The position numbers and the translations under genes were made by a program. From Phycisphaeraceae bacterium (GTDB taxonomy: Bacteria; Planctomycetota; Phycisphaerae; Phycisphaerales; Phycisphaeraceae): a DNA stretch of 64,000 nt. Positions 49,168 through 57,629 of this stretch are shown here, one piece after another (positions within the stretch are counted from its first letter, which is position 1; every line of letters begins with the position of its first letter). Location of the stretch: positions 1 through 64,000 of the forward strand of contig JANQSF010000155.1 of assembly GCA_028284155.1 (NCBI GenBank), read 5' to 3'. The notes below the pieces were generated by a model. That model saw only the letters and a list, made by a program, of their open reading frames with translations, had not been told where the DNA came from and ran no database searches.

Positions 49168-51807
49168 ATGAATCGCATGCTTACTAACCGATCGTTGACT
49201 TACTCCCTGGCTCTCACCTTGCTGGCGTGGTCAGCCGGTCTGTCCAGCGCCGCGCCACTGAGCGACGAGCAACTGGGCGCGCAGGCCCGCGCGCTGGTCG
49301 TCGCCAAGTGCATGGGCTGCCACGGGGCCGACGCGGGCAAGATCAAGGCGAAGTACGACATGCGCTCGCGTGTCGGCCTGCTCAAGGGCGGCACATCCGG
49401 CGACGCGGCGATCGTGCCGGGCAAGCCGGAGCACAGCCCGTTTTACACGGCCGTCACGTGGGACGACATCGACCTGCAGATGCCGCCGAAGGAGCGCAAC
49501 CGACTCACGAAGGAACAGCTCGCACTCGTACACGAGTGGATCAAACGCGGCGCACCCTGGCCGAGTGGCAATGCGACCAATCAAGATGGGCATTGGGACG
49601 CCGGGGCGGGCGGTGTGTTGATCAAGACCAGCGGCGGCCTATCGCCGGACTGGACGAACCGGCGGTACAAGCCCGACGACCTGTGGGCGTATCGGCCGGT
49701 CGTTGACCCGAAGGTGCCGTGGGATGCGCTGGGCCAAGCGATCCCCCAGAACGCGAGCGCGATCGATGCATTCGTCGCGCGTCGTTTGCACGACGCGAAG
49801 CTGAAGGCCGCCCCGCGGGCTGACCGCCGCACGCTCATCCGACGTGCGACGTTCGACCTGACGGGCCTGCCGCCGACGCCTGCCGAGATCGACGCGTTCC
49901 TCAAGGATGACAAGCCCGGCGCATACGCCCGCCTAATCAACCGTCTGCTGGCCAGCCCGCACTACGGCGAGCGCATGGCTCAGCATTGGCTCGACGTGGT
50001 CCGCTACGCCGACACGGCCGGCTTCAGCAACGACTGGGACCGCCCGCACGCCTGGCGGTACCGCGACTATGTCGTCACCGCATTCAACCGCGACAAGCCG
50101 TTCGATCAGTTCGCGATGGAGCAGCTCGCGGGCGACGAGATGTTCGCCGCCGGCGACAGACGGCCCGAACTGTTCATCGCGGCCGGCTTCCTGCGGATGG
50201 GGCCTTGGGAACACACGGGCATGAGCGTCGCGGCCGTGACGCGGCAGCAGTTCCTCGACGACGTGACCGACTCGGTCGGCCGAACGTTCCTGGCGATGGG
50301 CATGTCGTGCTTCAAGTGCCACGACCACAAGTTCGACCCGCTTCCGACGAAGGACTACTACCGCTTCCAGGCCGTCTTCGCGCCGATCAAGTTCGCCGAG
50401 CGGCCGACGCCGTGGCTCAAGCGCGAGAACACGGCCGGCATCGACGCGTACGCCAAGCGCATGCAACGGCTGATCAGCGACCAGAGCCACATCCAACTGA
50501 AGCTGCCCAAGGGCGCGACCGAAGACGACCGCAAGAATGGCGAGCTTGGCGTGAAGAAGGTCAAGCGGAAGCGGCAGCAGATCCTCAAGAAGCGCGTCGT
50601 CGCGAACAAGCCGATCGCGTTCACCGTCAACTCGTCGAGCGGGGAGGCGACGCACATCCTGCGCGGCGGGTCGCTGGAGTCGCCGGGCGACCGGGTCGGC
50701 GCGGCCGTGTGCAGCGCGTTCGTCGGCGACGGCGACATGGCCGACCAACTCGTGCCCGATCAGACCGCCGGCCGACGACTCGCGCTGGCCAAGTGGATCG
50801 CCTCGGCAGACAACCCGCGCACCACGCGCGTGATCGTCAACCGCGTTTGGCAGATGCACTTCGGCCGGGGCATCGCCGCCAACGCCAACGACTTCGGCGT
50901 CATGGGCAAGAAGCCGACGCACCCGCAACTGCTCGACTGGCTCGCCGCGCGGTTCGTTGAGGACGGCTGGTCGATCAAGAAGCTGCACCGCCGCATCATG
51001 CTCAGCGAGACGTACCGCCGCGCGTCGATTTTCCCCGGCGCGTCGGAGGCCAAACAAGCTGACACGAACAATGTCCTGCTCTCCTACTTCACGCCGCGCC
51101 GGCTCACCGCCGAGGAGCTGCGCGACGCAATGCTCGTCGCTTCCGGCGAGCTGAACAAAACGTTGGGCGGCTTCCCCGCGCGACCCGAAATCAACCTCGA
51201 AGTCGCCATGCAGCCGCGTCACATCATGGGCAGCGTCGGGCCGGCTTACCAGCCGTCGCGCACGCCGACGGAACGCAACCGCCGCACGCTCTACGCGATG
51301 CGCATCCGCACACTGCCCGACCCGATGCTCGAGGTGTTCAACAAGCCCGGCCCGGACGTCTCCTGCGAACGCCGCGACGCCTCAACCGTCACGCCGCAGG
51401 TCTTTGCCCTGTTCAACGGCCAAAACACCTACGACCGCGCGCTGGCGATGGCCAAGCGCATCGAAGGCGAAGCCAAGTCACAAGACGAACGGATCATCCA
51501 AGCCTTCCGCCTGGCGCTCGGCCGAACACCCACGCCGACCGAACACGCCGCCGCGGCCGCGCACCTCCAACGCATGACCGAATACCACAAGCAACACAAG
51601 CCCGTCAAGGTCGACCCGCCCCGCAAAGTCACACGCACGATGGTCGAGGAAATGACCGGCCTGAACTTCAGTTGGGAAGAACAACTCGACGTGTACCAGA
51701 ACTACGTGCAGGACGCGAAGCCGTGGGACGTCGGGCCGCAGACGCGGGCGCTGGCTGACCTGTGCCTGGTGTTGTTCAATGGGAATGAGTTTGTGTATGT
51801 GTATTGA
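49168..51807 (+). CDS. PSCyt1 / DUF1549 / DUF1553 planctomycete cytochrome
   Basis: 879 residues. Signal peptide 1-29 (ends SSA). A c-type heme motif CMGCH at 48-52 opens the PSCyt1 (planctomycete cytochrome C) domain, residues about 35-130. DUF1549 covers about 175-390 (IDAFVARRLHDAKLKAAPRADRRTLIRRATFDLTGLPPTPAEIDAF near 198-243, SCFKCHDHKFDPLPTKDYY with another CxxCH-type motif near 378-396). DUF1553 fills about 520-790. This is the exported multidomain cytochrome found throughout planctomycetes, usually next to DUF1501; here the DUF1501 gene is at 41872. Enzymatic role not established. Tat-exported partner and Sec-exported cytochrome suggest the periplasm. Confidence 0.93.
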   Translation: MNRMLTNRSLTYSLALTLLAWSAGLSSAAPLSDEQLGAQARALVVAKCMGCHGADAGKIKAKYDMRSRVGLLKGGTSGDAAIVPGKPEHSPFYTAVTWDDIDLQMPPKERNRLTKEQLALVHEWIKRGAPWPSGNATNQDGHWDAGAGGVLIKTSGGLSPDWTNRRYKPDDLWAYRPVVDPKVPWDALGQAIPQNASAIDAFVARRLHDAKLKAAPRADRRTLIRRATFDLTGLPPTPAEIDAFLKDDKPGAYARLINRLLASPHYGERMAQHWLDVVRYADTAGFSNDWDRPHAWRYRDYVVTAFNRDKPFDQFAMEQLAGDEMFAAGDRRPELFIAAGFLRMGPWEHTGMSVAAVTRQQFLDDVTDSVGRTFLAMGMSCFKCHDHKFDPLPTKDYYRFQAVFAPIKFAERPTPWLKRENTAGIDAYAKRMQRLISDQSHIQLKLPKGATEDDRKNGELGVKKVKRKRQQILKKRVVANKPIAFTVNSSSGEATHILRGGSLESPGDRVGAAVCSAFVGDGDMADQLVPDQTAGRRLALAKWIASADNPRTTRVIVNRVWQMHFGRGIAANANDFGVMGKKPTHPQLLDWLAARFVEDGWSIKKLHRRIMLSETYRRASIFPGASEAKQADTNNVLLSYFTPRRLTAEELRDAMLVASGELNKTLGGFPARPEINLEVAMQPRHIMGSVGPAYQPSRTPTERNRRTLYAMRIRTLPDPMLEVFNKPGPDVSCERRDASTVTPQVFALFNGQNTYDRALAMAKRIEGEAKSQDERIIQAFRLALGRTPTPTEHAAAAAHLQRMTEYHKQHKPVKVDPPRKVTRTMVEEMTGLNFSWEEQLDVYQNYVQDAKPWDVGPQTRALADLCLVLFNGNEFVYVY

Positions 51808-51819
51808 ATGACTGATAAT
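51791..51819 (+). promoter_or_regulatory. Candidate promoter of the EEP cassette
   Basis: TTGTGT (51791-51796) and GATAAT (51814-51819) are separated by 17 bp, close to a sigma-70 consensus. It would start transcription about 40 nt before GTG 51865. Confidence 0.4.
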
Positions 51820-51864
51820 GGATACTACTCACGTTCGGGTTACGTACACCATTTGAGATGAGTT

Positions 51865-52704
51865 GTGCCAACAATTACATTTTGGAATACCGACGGAAAT
51901 GCAACAGCGGGGCAAATCTCTGCACTTGCTCATGACTGGAATACGGACATACTGATCCTTGCCGAGAATCAAGTTGCAACGGCCACGCTCCTATTAGCGC
52001 TAAATCGAGGGCAGAAGAGATTGTTCTACGCCGATGGTGGCGAGTCAGATCGTCTTACCATTCTTACACGATTCCGCCCGGGTCGGTCTTGGTTGACCAG
52101 AGATTCCAGCGGCGTGGCCATACGACATATTGACTTCCCGATTGGAATGAGCATGCTAGTTGTGGCCGTCCACCTATCGAGCAAACTTTGGAAGAAGACG
52201 GAGGATCAGATCCTTGCAAGCACGCGACTCGCAAGATACATCCGACAGGCAGAACAGTCCGTGGGACACACACGCACAATCGTGATGGGTGATCTCAATA
52301 TGAACCCATTCGAAGTGGGTGTTGTTGGATCTGAAGGCCTGCATGGTGTCATGGACAAAGAAATCGCGGCCGAAGAGGCACGAGTGGTTCAGGGGGAGCG
52401 CTGTAGTTTTTTCTATAATCCAATGTGGACAGTGTTGGGCGAGGGTGGTGCTCGGCCGCTAGGTACGTACTATTACCGTTCAAGCTCAGAAGTGAACTAC
52501 TACTGGAATGTCTTTGATCAAGTCTTAGTTAGACCTTCCCTTATCAAGTTACTCAGTGATGACGCGATTCACGTGGTCACTGAAATTGAAGGCGTACCAA
52601 TTCTTACACCTCACGGCATTCCCGATCGCGCAAACGCATCTGATCACCTACCGCTCGTTTGTCAATTGAAAGAGTATCCGGAGCAAGCATATGACATCCA
52701 ATAA
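51865..52704 (+). CDS. Endonuclease/exonuclease/phosphatase (EEP) family protein of AT-richer cassette
   Basis: 279 residues from GTG 51865; weak GAGATGAG upstream. All catalytic blocks of the EEP fold are visible: FWNTDG with Asn8, ILAENQ with Glu34, VAVHLSSKL with His103, VMGDLNMNP with Asp143 and Asn145, FDQVLVRPSL with Asp218 and ASDHLPLV with Asp260-His261. So it should be an active Mg-dependent phosphoesterase, on DNA, RNA, or phosphoinositide/nucleotide-like substrates. No signal peptide, so cytoplasmic. Base composition is much richer in A/T than the neighbours and codon choice differs, pointing to horizontal transfer. The next gene overlaps its end by 14 nt. Confidence 0.85.
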   Translation: MPTITFWNTDGNATAGQISALAHDWNTDILILAENQVATATLLLALNRGQKRLFYADGGESDRLTILTRFRPGRSWLTRDSSGVAIRHIDFPIGMSMLVVAVHLSSKLWKKTEDQILASTRLARYIRQAEQSVGHTRTIVMGDLNMNPFEVGVVGSEGLHGVMDKEIAAEEARVVQGERCSFFYNPMWTVLGEGGARPLGTYYYRSSSEVNYYWNVFDQVLVRPSLIKLLSDDAIHVVTEIEGVPILTPHGIPDRANASDHLPLVCQLKEYPEQAYDIQ

Positions 52705-53071
52705 CATGTGGGGCGATCTAAGTGATCTAGACATCGTTCGAACGCCGAAGGCTATCCTGATTGAACAATCTATGCACCTCGCAGAGCATACGGACGGAGT
52801 TCTGGTTGGTGATGTCGACGAACAACTCGTGGGCTCGAGTCGCTTCTCCATTGACCTTGACATATTGGTTCCATCTTTAAATAACTATAGATACACCGTT
52901 CTTTCGGCGCGACACGATGTCGAACTGTACCCCGTACGGGTTCATGCAGACAGACCACCGACAAGTCAGAAGTGCGACGACGAAGCCGCCTTCATTGAAA
53001 CCGTCTCGGCTATCTTATCGTCAGCCGAAGTCAAAACCATCCTCTCTCGCCTTTTGTCACAAGCAACCTAA
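52691..53071 (+). CDS. Unknown partner protein of the EEP cassette
   Basis: 126 residues. ATG at 52691 lies inside the last codons of the EEP gene, so translation is likely coupled. No signal peptide, membrane helix or recognised motif. Composition is mixed alpha/beta: an N-terminal part with IVRTPKAILIEQSMHLAEHTDGVLVGDVDEQ, a middle beta segment SRFSIDLDILVPSLNNYRYTVLSARHDVELYPVRV, then a helical C-terminus (EAAFIETVSAILSSAEVKTILSRLL). Same AT-richer composition as the EEP gene, so the two were probably acquired together. The partner could be a regulator, immunity or substrate-recognition subunit. Not recognised. Confidence 0.7.
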   Translation: MTSNNMWGDLSDLDIVRTPKAILIEQSMHLAEHTDGVLVGDVDEQLVGSSRFSIDLDILVPSLNNYRYTVLSARHDVELYPVRVHADRPPTSQKCDDEAAFIETVSAILSSAEVKTILSRLLSQAT

Positions 53072-53387
53072 CTCGATCGATACTGCTAATAGCGGCAGGT
53101 GAGTGGCTGTGGTTGATGCTCGGATCATCCACGGCTGGACTCACATTGGCGGGTCGACGTAAGAACGACATGACCGGCCCCCGAAGCCGGGGTTGTTCAA
53201 AGCCGCAACACCAGCCACCCAATATCATTCAATTCGCAACGGCGCGGCCTACATGCCTGCCGACCATATACAACGACAACTTCACGATAGATTGAACGAT
53301 AAACAACTTGTCTCTGTAAGCGCAGGCCGCTAACTTGCTTGAGTGGCAATCACACAACCTCTTTCCTGCCTACTGAGGACACCGGCC
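53072..53387. other. 316-bp intergenic region after the EEP cassette, no gene
   Basis: Still AT-rich up to about 53330, so the right edge of the acquired segment probably lies here. No direct repeat or attachment-like sequence was noticed at the edges. GGCCCCCGAAGCCGGGG (about 53176-53192) is a small GC hairpin-like spot. Confidence 0.5.
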
Positions 53388-54098
53388 ATGAACGCAACCC
53401 GTCTCTTACTGACTGTGGCTTTGATCCTGTCCATTTCGTCGGTTGTCGCGGCGAAGAACCCGCGCGGCGTTGCGAAGGTTCCGCCGAGCACGGGGACGAA
53501 CGTGCCTTGCATTGTGCCGGTGATCGAAAACTACCGCGCGCTCGACGCAAGCCGGGCGAAGGAAGTTTGGGCTGAGCCGGCGCGGCCGCCCAAGGCGGGG
53601 CAGGCGGTGGCGTTCAGCGTGTCGGGCGACAACATGTATTCGGCCCACGCCGAGCGGGCGATCCGGTACAAGACGACGCACACGAACACGCACCCGGCCG
53701 CGTGGGTCAAGGGCGGGTCGCACTTCCGGGCGCCGGCGGCTGGGCTGTACCTGTTCACCGTGTCGTTCACGAGCGAGCAACACCCGCGCTCCGACGGCGA
53801 CGACGTTTACGTGGTCATCCGCAAGAACGGGCAGGCCAAGGGGTTCGCCTTTGTGGGCGAGGTCGGCCAACGGGACGACACGAAAGCGGGCAACCCGCTA
53901 CGGAAGACGGGCAGCTACACGGTCGCGTTGCCGCTGGTGCGCGGTGACGTCGTCCACACGGGCGTCGTCGACGACGTGAAACGCCGACGGTGGATTCGCT
54001 TCTTCAACTTCACCGGTGTGTTGATCCAGCCGGCGATGCGGGAGGCGCGCAAAGCCCAGAAGGCGACGGTGAAGCAAGAGCGGACGGCGAGCAAGTAG
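53388..54098 (+). CDS. Exported C1q-like domain protein
   Basis: 236 residues from ATG 53388; GAGGA 8-9 nt upstream is the Shine-Dalgarno. Signal peptide 1-21 (ends VVAA). Residues about 60-220 resemble a C1q/TNF jelly-roll: AGQAVAFSVSGDNMYSA, HTNTHPAAWVKGGSHFRAPAAGLYLFTVSF, DDVYVVIRKNGQAKGFAFVG and VRGDVVHTGVVDDVKRRRWIRFFNFTGVLI. C1q domains form trimers and bind varied ligands. The C-terminal tail (KAQKATVKQERTASK) is basic. Bacterial examples are known but mostly unstudied. Confidence 0.75.
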   Translation: MNATRLLLTVALILSISSVVAAKNPRGVAKVPPSTGTNVPCIVPVIENYRALDASRAKEVWAEPARPPKAGQAVAFSVSGDNMYSAHAERAIRYKTTHTNTHPAAWVKGGSHFRAPAAGLYLFTVSFTSEQHPRSDGDDVYVVIRKNGQAKGFAFVGEVGQRDDTKAGNPLRKTGSYTVALPLVRGDVVHTGVVDDVKRRRWIRFFNFTGVLIQPAMREARKAQKATVKQERTASK

Positions 54099-54188
54099 GC
54101 TTGGCGTACGAATAGGCGACGCGTGCTACCCACTGTCCCGAATGGCAACGTGTGCGGCTGCTAAACGGCGTGCGCCGTTGGTGAGTCG

Positions 54189-54219
54189 GCACACTTTGCA
54201 AAGCCAAAATGTGGCACCC
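54189..54219. repeat. Solitary right half of the GGGTGCCACACTTTGGC repeat
   Basis: GCACACTTTGCAAAGCC, then AAAATGTGGCACCC; matches the right half of 28456-28547 with one substitution. The left half is not found within 150 bp, so it is either a decayed or a single-hairpin form. Confidence 0.75.
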
Positions 54220-54240
54220 GGATCGGGTGAGCGCTCCGAC

Positions 54241-54855
54241 TCACTCCACCTTCTCAAACACGAACTCGATCGCTTTGATCTCGCGGTACGGCTTCTTGCG
54301 GGTGTCGAGGTAGTAGACCTCGATCACAAAGCGGTCGGGTTGTGTGAAGTCGGCGACGTGCATGAAGCGTTTGTCGAAGCCCATCGCTTTCATGTGCGGG
54401 TCGTCGTCCTGGCCGAGCATCTTGATCTTGCCCGACTTCGGGTCTATTTTGCCGTGCGACGTGACAAAGTAGGTGCCGTGCGTGTCCATCGCGATCAGGC
54501 TGTACCGCTGGTTGCGCCGGTCGAAGCCAAGGGTGAACGAGCCCTTGACCCGACCCGCCTTGCCGGCCGTGGAGTAGCCGACCCACAGGAATCGGTTTTC
54601 CAAGGTCATGTAGCTGCGCCCGCCGCCGGTCGATGTCCTGGCGCGCTGGCCGGTGCCCATGGTCATGCTGACCTTCCACTTGCCGGCAAACTTGGCCAAC
54701 GCGGCGTGCTCCGGGCCGGGGCGTGACAGCTCGAGCAATTGCTCGCGTGTCGGCGCGGCGGGTTGGTCGTCGCCGTCGGCCGCGAGCAGACCGGAAGCGG
54801 GGACGATCGACAGGGCCAATGCGAGGAGCACGGTTGATGTAAGGCGTGTGTTCAT
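54241..54855 (-). CDS. Exported DUF1579-like protein A
   Basis: 204 residues from ATG 54855. Signal peptide 1-25 (ends LLAA). Residues about 45-200 match DUF1579-like lipocalin/beta-barrel proteins: LAKFAGKWKVSMTMGTG, NRFLWVGYSTAGKAGRVKGSFTLGFDRRNQRYSLIAMDTHGTYFVTSHGK, and VIEVYYLDTRKKPYREIKAIEFVFEK. A paralogue with the same start (LDLWVGEFDAVMTIKPG) is at 56955. The fold may bind a small hydrophobic ligand. Periplasmic; divergent from the next gene. Confidence 0.75.
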   Translation of the reverse strand: MNTRLTSTVLLALALSIVPASGLLAADGDDQPAAPTREQLLELSRPGPEHAALAKFAGKWKVSMTMGTGQRARTSTGGGRSYMTLENRFLWVGYSTAGKAGRVKGSFTLGFDRRNQRYSLIAMDTHGTYFVTSHGKIDPKSGKIKMLGQDDDPHMKAMGFDKRFMHVADFTQPDRFVIEVYYLDTRKKPYREIKAIEFVFEKVE

Positions 54856-55018
54856 GGAGGCAATCTCACCGTGGGTTGATATCTGAGCGGGATGTTCGCG
54901 CGTTATCGCGTGCATTGTAAAAAGTGCTTGTAACAGGGTTTTCCGTACCGCTCGGGCGGTGAACCATACCTTGCCTGGCGCGTCCAACCTATGGCTACGC
55001 TTTGAAGCGTCCTGTGCC

Positions 55019-55023
55019 AGGAG
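55019..55023 (+). promoter_or_regulatory. Shine-Dalgarno AGGAG fixing the start at ATG 55032
   Basis: AGGAG, 8 nt, ATG. It is the best start signal for the 55032 gene and argues that translation runs through the repeat at 55089-55160. Confidence 0.65.
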
Positions 55024-55031
55024 CCATTGGT

Positions 55032-56468
55032 ATGGTCACATCATCGCGAAACGTGCGCCGTGGGACTACCCGCCGCCGATCGTACCTTGTAGGGTGGGCA
55101 CTGCCCACCAAGAGTGGCGATGGCGCAACGGTGATCTGTGGTGGGCACTGCCCACCCTACGCCAAGGCCAGGCAGACGAGCGGGGTCGTGACCCTCCTGG
55201 CTGTTGGCTTGATCTGCATCGGGCTTGTCGGTGGGCCGGCATGGGCAGAAGACATTCGTCACGGCAATGACGACGGTGTGCGCGAGTTGCGCGTGAACAT
55301 TCTGACCTCGTACGACAGCCACCCGGGACAGGACGGCAGGCCGATGGTGCGGGGGCCGCATGTCTCGCTGGTTCGGCCAAACGTCGAGGGTCGTGGCGGG
55401 GGCAAGCGTCAACCGCCCGCGCAGCCGCCGGCGGCGGATGTGGCGACGACGGCGGTGTTGACCAGCGAGATACTCAGCACCGGCTTTGATTGGCGGCCGG
55501 CGCGGGTCGAGCGCGACGGGCGGAAGACCACGATCCACATGGAAAGTTGGCATGACAACCTGCCGCGCGCGGCGAACATTCCGTTCCAGCGGACACACAT
55601 CGTCTCGCTGGGCAAGCTGCCGGCCGGTAAGCACGAGGTGGTGGTGCACATCGTCCACTACCACCTTGGGTTGGGCCCGGCGCCGGCATCGATGCACCAC
55701 CTGAACTTCGGCCGAGTGACCGGGCGGGTCGCGTTTGACGTGGCTGAGAAGGCCCCGCCGGCGACCGGCCGTGTGCCGCAGATCACGAAGGCCGACTTTG
55801 CAGAGTTCAAACGGTTGCCGAAAGACAAGCATCGGCAGCACGTGGACGACCCTTGGCGGCCGTTCGCCGGAAGCGAAGCCTTGCCGGTCGTACACGGCCT
55901 GCGCGACAGCGACCGCGGGCGGGGCTTGCGCAAACTCGGGCCGACGGTCGGCACGGCTGATCTGGCAACGATCTGGAAAAAGACGCCGGCCACGATGACG
56001 GACATCCCCCGCCTGCGTGCGGCGCGTTCGGGCGAGCCGGTGTACCTGTCGGTGCTGGGCGACCCGCTGAACCTGGGCGAGCACATGACGCTGAACGGCG
56101 TGTACTGGACAGGCCGAAAGGTGACCGTGCTGATCGACCTTTGGCGGGACAGCGGGGAACGCGGCAAGAACATCATCCGCACGCCCCTGTTGTTCATCCC
56201 GCTGCGCGAAGGGGCGGGACGAACGATTACCGAACCCGGTGACTACGAGGTCGAGGTGAAGTGGTCACTGCTGTATTCACCGAACGGTTTCGGGCCGGGT
56301 GCGTTGTATACGCGATACAGCCCAGAGGCGATCAAAGACGCGCCGGTAGCGCCGGGTGTCAAGGCGAATCTGATCAACCTGAACAAGAACGCGTCGACGA
56401 CGAAGTTCACGATCCGTGCGGCGGCTGCCAAGAAACTCGGGGCGGCGTCGCGGCGCGATGCGCGATAA
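55032..56468 (+). CDS. Exported protein of unknown function with a repeat in its signal-peptide region
   Basis: 478 residues from ATG 55032, which has AGGAG 8 nt upstream; GTG 55188 is the alternative start. The first 18 residues are highly basic (RNVRRGTTRRRSY), then 24 residues are coded by a 72-bp twin-hairpin repeat, then KARQTSGVVTLLAVGLICIGLVGGPAWA gives the hydrophobic and cleavage parts of a signal peptide. The mature protein (about 405 residues) has no recognised domain: RELRVNILTSYDSHPG near its start, several basic-acidic beta segments, then NLGEHMTLNGVYWTGRKVTVLIDLWRDSGE. DUF1579-like genes lie on both sides. Confidence 0.65.
   Translation: MVTSSRNVRRGTTRRRSYLVGWALPTKSGDGATVICGGHCPPYAKARQTSGVVTLLAVGLICIGLVGGPAWAEDIRHGNDDGVRELRVNILTSYDSHPGQDGRPMVRGPHVSLVRPNVEGRGGGKRQPPAQPPAADVATTAVLTSEILSTGFDWRPARVERDGRKTTIHMESWHDNLPRAANIPFQRTHIVSLGKLPAGKHEVVVHIVHYHLGLGPAPASMHHLNFGRVTGRVAFDVAEKAPPATGRVPQITKADFAEFKRLPKDKHRQHVDDPWRPFAGSEALPVVHGLRDSDRGRGLRKLGPTVGTADLATIWKKTPATMTDIPRLRAARSGEPVYLSVLGDPLNLGEHMTLNGVYWTGRKVTVLIDLWRDSGERGKNIIRTPLLFIPLREGAGRTITEPGDYEVEVKWSLLYSPNGFGPGALYTRYSPEAIKDAPVAPGVKANLINLNKNASTTKFTIRAAAAKKLGAASRRDAR
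55089..55160. repeat. Twin-hairpin repeat GTAGGGTGGGCACTGCCCACC inside a signal-peptide coding region (72 bp)
   Basis: Left end GTAGGGTGGGCACTGCCCACC and right end GGTGGGCACTGCCCACCCTAC are complements, with hairpins GTGGGCA/TGCCCAC in each. Length 72 bp (24 codons), so the frame of the gene is kept. Same GTAGGGTGGGC ends as 17616 and 18636. Confidence 0.9.
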
Positions 56469-56954
56469 ACGTGCTCGTCGTCGTCGAAAACGATCGCATT
56501 CGTGCGCACGTTCAAGACGATCGGCCCCTTATAGGTGCCGACGTTTTTCCTTCCATTTCGAGCCTGCAGTGCCACTAAACGCGTGGCGGGGTTGTGGCGT
56601 TCGCGTGACGTGACCTGTCAGGGTTGCGGCGTGGATCGTCGATTGGAGCCAACCCGGGCGGGTGGGCCTGTCAGGGTGACAAACAGGCCGATCAGCGTAA
56701 AGCCTTGTCTATTCATATGTAAGACCCCATTCGGCCCGTTTGGAGGGAGGGGTATGGCGGGTCGCCACGCCAATTGTTCGATCGGCGCGCACGGTTTGGT
56801 TGACGTGGCGCACAGATCGCGCAGGAACGGCCGCTTTCTGCGGCTCGCCGAAAAAAATGGGCCGAGTGCGTGCGTTACACTGGTCCAGTCATTCAACGGC
56901 GCAGCCGGTCTGGCTGGGCGTCGGTGTGGGTCACTCATTTCGAAAGGGCTTCGT
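56469..56954. other. 486-bp intergenic region, no credible gene
   Basis: Between two + strand genes. A short minus-strand frame ending near 56243 overlaps the upstream gene heavily and is discounted. TACACT at 56877-56882 could be a -10 for the DUF1579-like gene. No hairpin family of the window was recognised here. Confidence 0.5.
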
Positions 56955-57539
56955 ATGAAGACTCGAATCTTGTTGTTGGCTGCGATGGTTTGTGTGTCAT
57001 CGTTCTTCGCTGGTCGTGCGGTCGCGGCTGACGAGGATCGGCCGGACGAGTTGAAGGTGCTGGACTTGTGGGTCGGCGAGTTCGACGCGGTGATGACGAT
57101 CAAGCCCGGCGTTTGGGTGCCCAACGGCAGTGAGACGAAGTTGAAGGTCAAGGCCGAGTGGGCGTTGAACGGGCGATTCCTCCGGACGGAGGGTAAGGGC
57201 GTGCGTCACGAGGGCGGGCAGAAGCGGCAGTCGGCGTTCATGTCCATCACGACCTACGACCGCCAGCGGCAGGCGTATGTCGGCACGGTGTACTTTTCGG
57301 TGCTTGGTGGCGGACATGACTACTGGGGCGGCGGCTTCAATCAGACCACGCGGAGCACCTGGAACGCGGCGACGCGGACCATGACGACGGAGACGAAGGA
57401 CCCGGACGGCGGGTTCACGGTAAGCGGGACGATGAAATGGATCGACGACGACCACTACCAGTGGACGAGTGTCACGAAAGACGCCGACGGCAACATCATG
57501 ATGGAACAGATGGGCAAGGGCGTTCGGCGGAAGAAATGA
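56955..57539 (+). CDS. Exported DUF1579-like protein B
   Basis: 194 residues from ATG 56955; AAAGGG 6 nt upstream is the Shine-Dalgarno. Signal peptide 1-23 (ends AVAA). DUF1579-like body: ELKVLDLWVGEFDAVMTIKPGVWVPNG near 31-58, then ALNGRFLRTEGKGVRHEGGQ and DYWGGGFNQTTRSTWNAATRTMTTETKDPDGGFTVSGTMKW. Paralogue of 54241 with the same plan; the 55032 gene sits between them. Function unknown; the family is thought to bind small ligands. Confidence 0.75.
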   Translation: MKTRILLLAAMVCVSSFFAGRAVAADEDRPDELKVLDLWVGEFDAVMTIKPGVWVPNGSETKLKVKAEWALNGRFLRTEGKGVRHEGGQKRQSAFMSITTYDRQRQAYVGTVYFSVLGGGHDYWGGGFNQTTRSTWNAATRTMTTETKDPDGGFTVSGTMKWIDDDHYQWTSVTKDADGNIMMEQMGKGVRRKK

Positions 57540-57629
57540 GGCGGTGATGGCGCGTTGTGCGTCGCGCGGCGTGTTGGGTGTTCCGTGCGTCGAGTAGTAA
57601 GTGCGTCGCTTGGACGATGCAGCGTTTGA

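Noticed and set aside
53113..53295. 60-codon open frame after the EEP cassette
   Set aside because: No start signal, no similarity, composition not protein-like.
51781..53387. Prophage or integrative element around the EEP cassette
   Set aside because: No integrase, attachment-site-like direct repeats, tRNA or phage genes at the edges.
56243..56575. 110-codon minus-strand frame at the 3' end of the 55032 gene
   Set aside because: The first 38 residues look protein-like, but two-thirds of the frame is antisense to a real gene and there is no Shine-Dalgarno or TAnnnT box.
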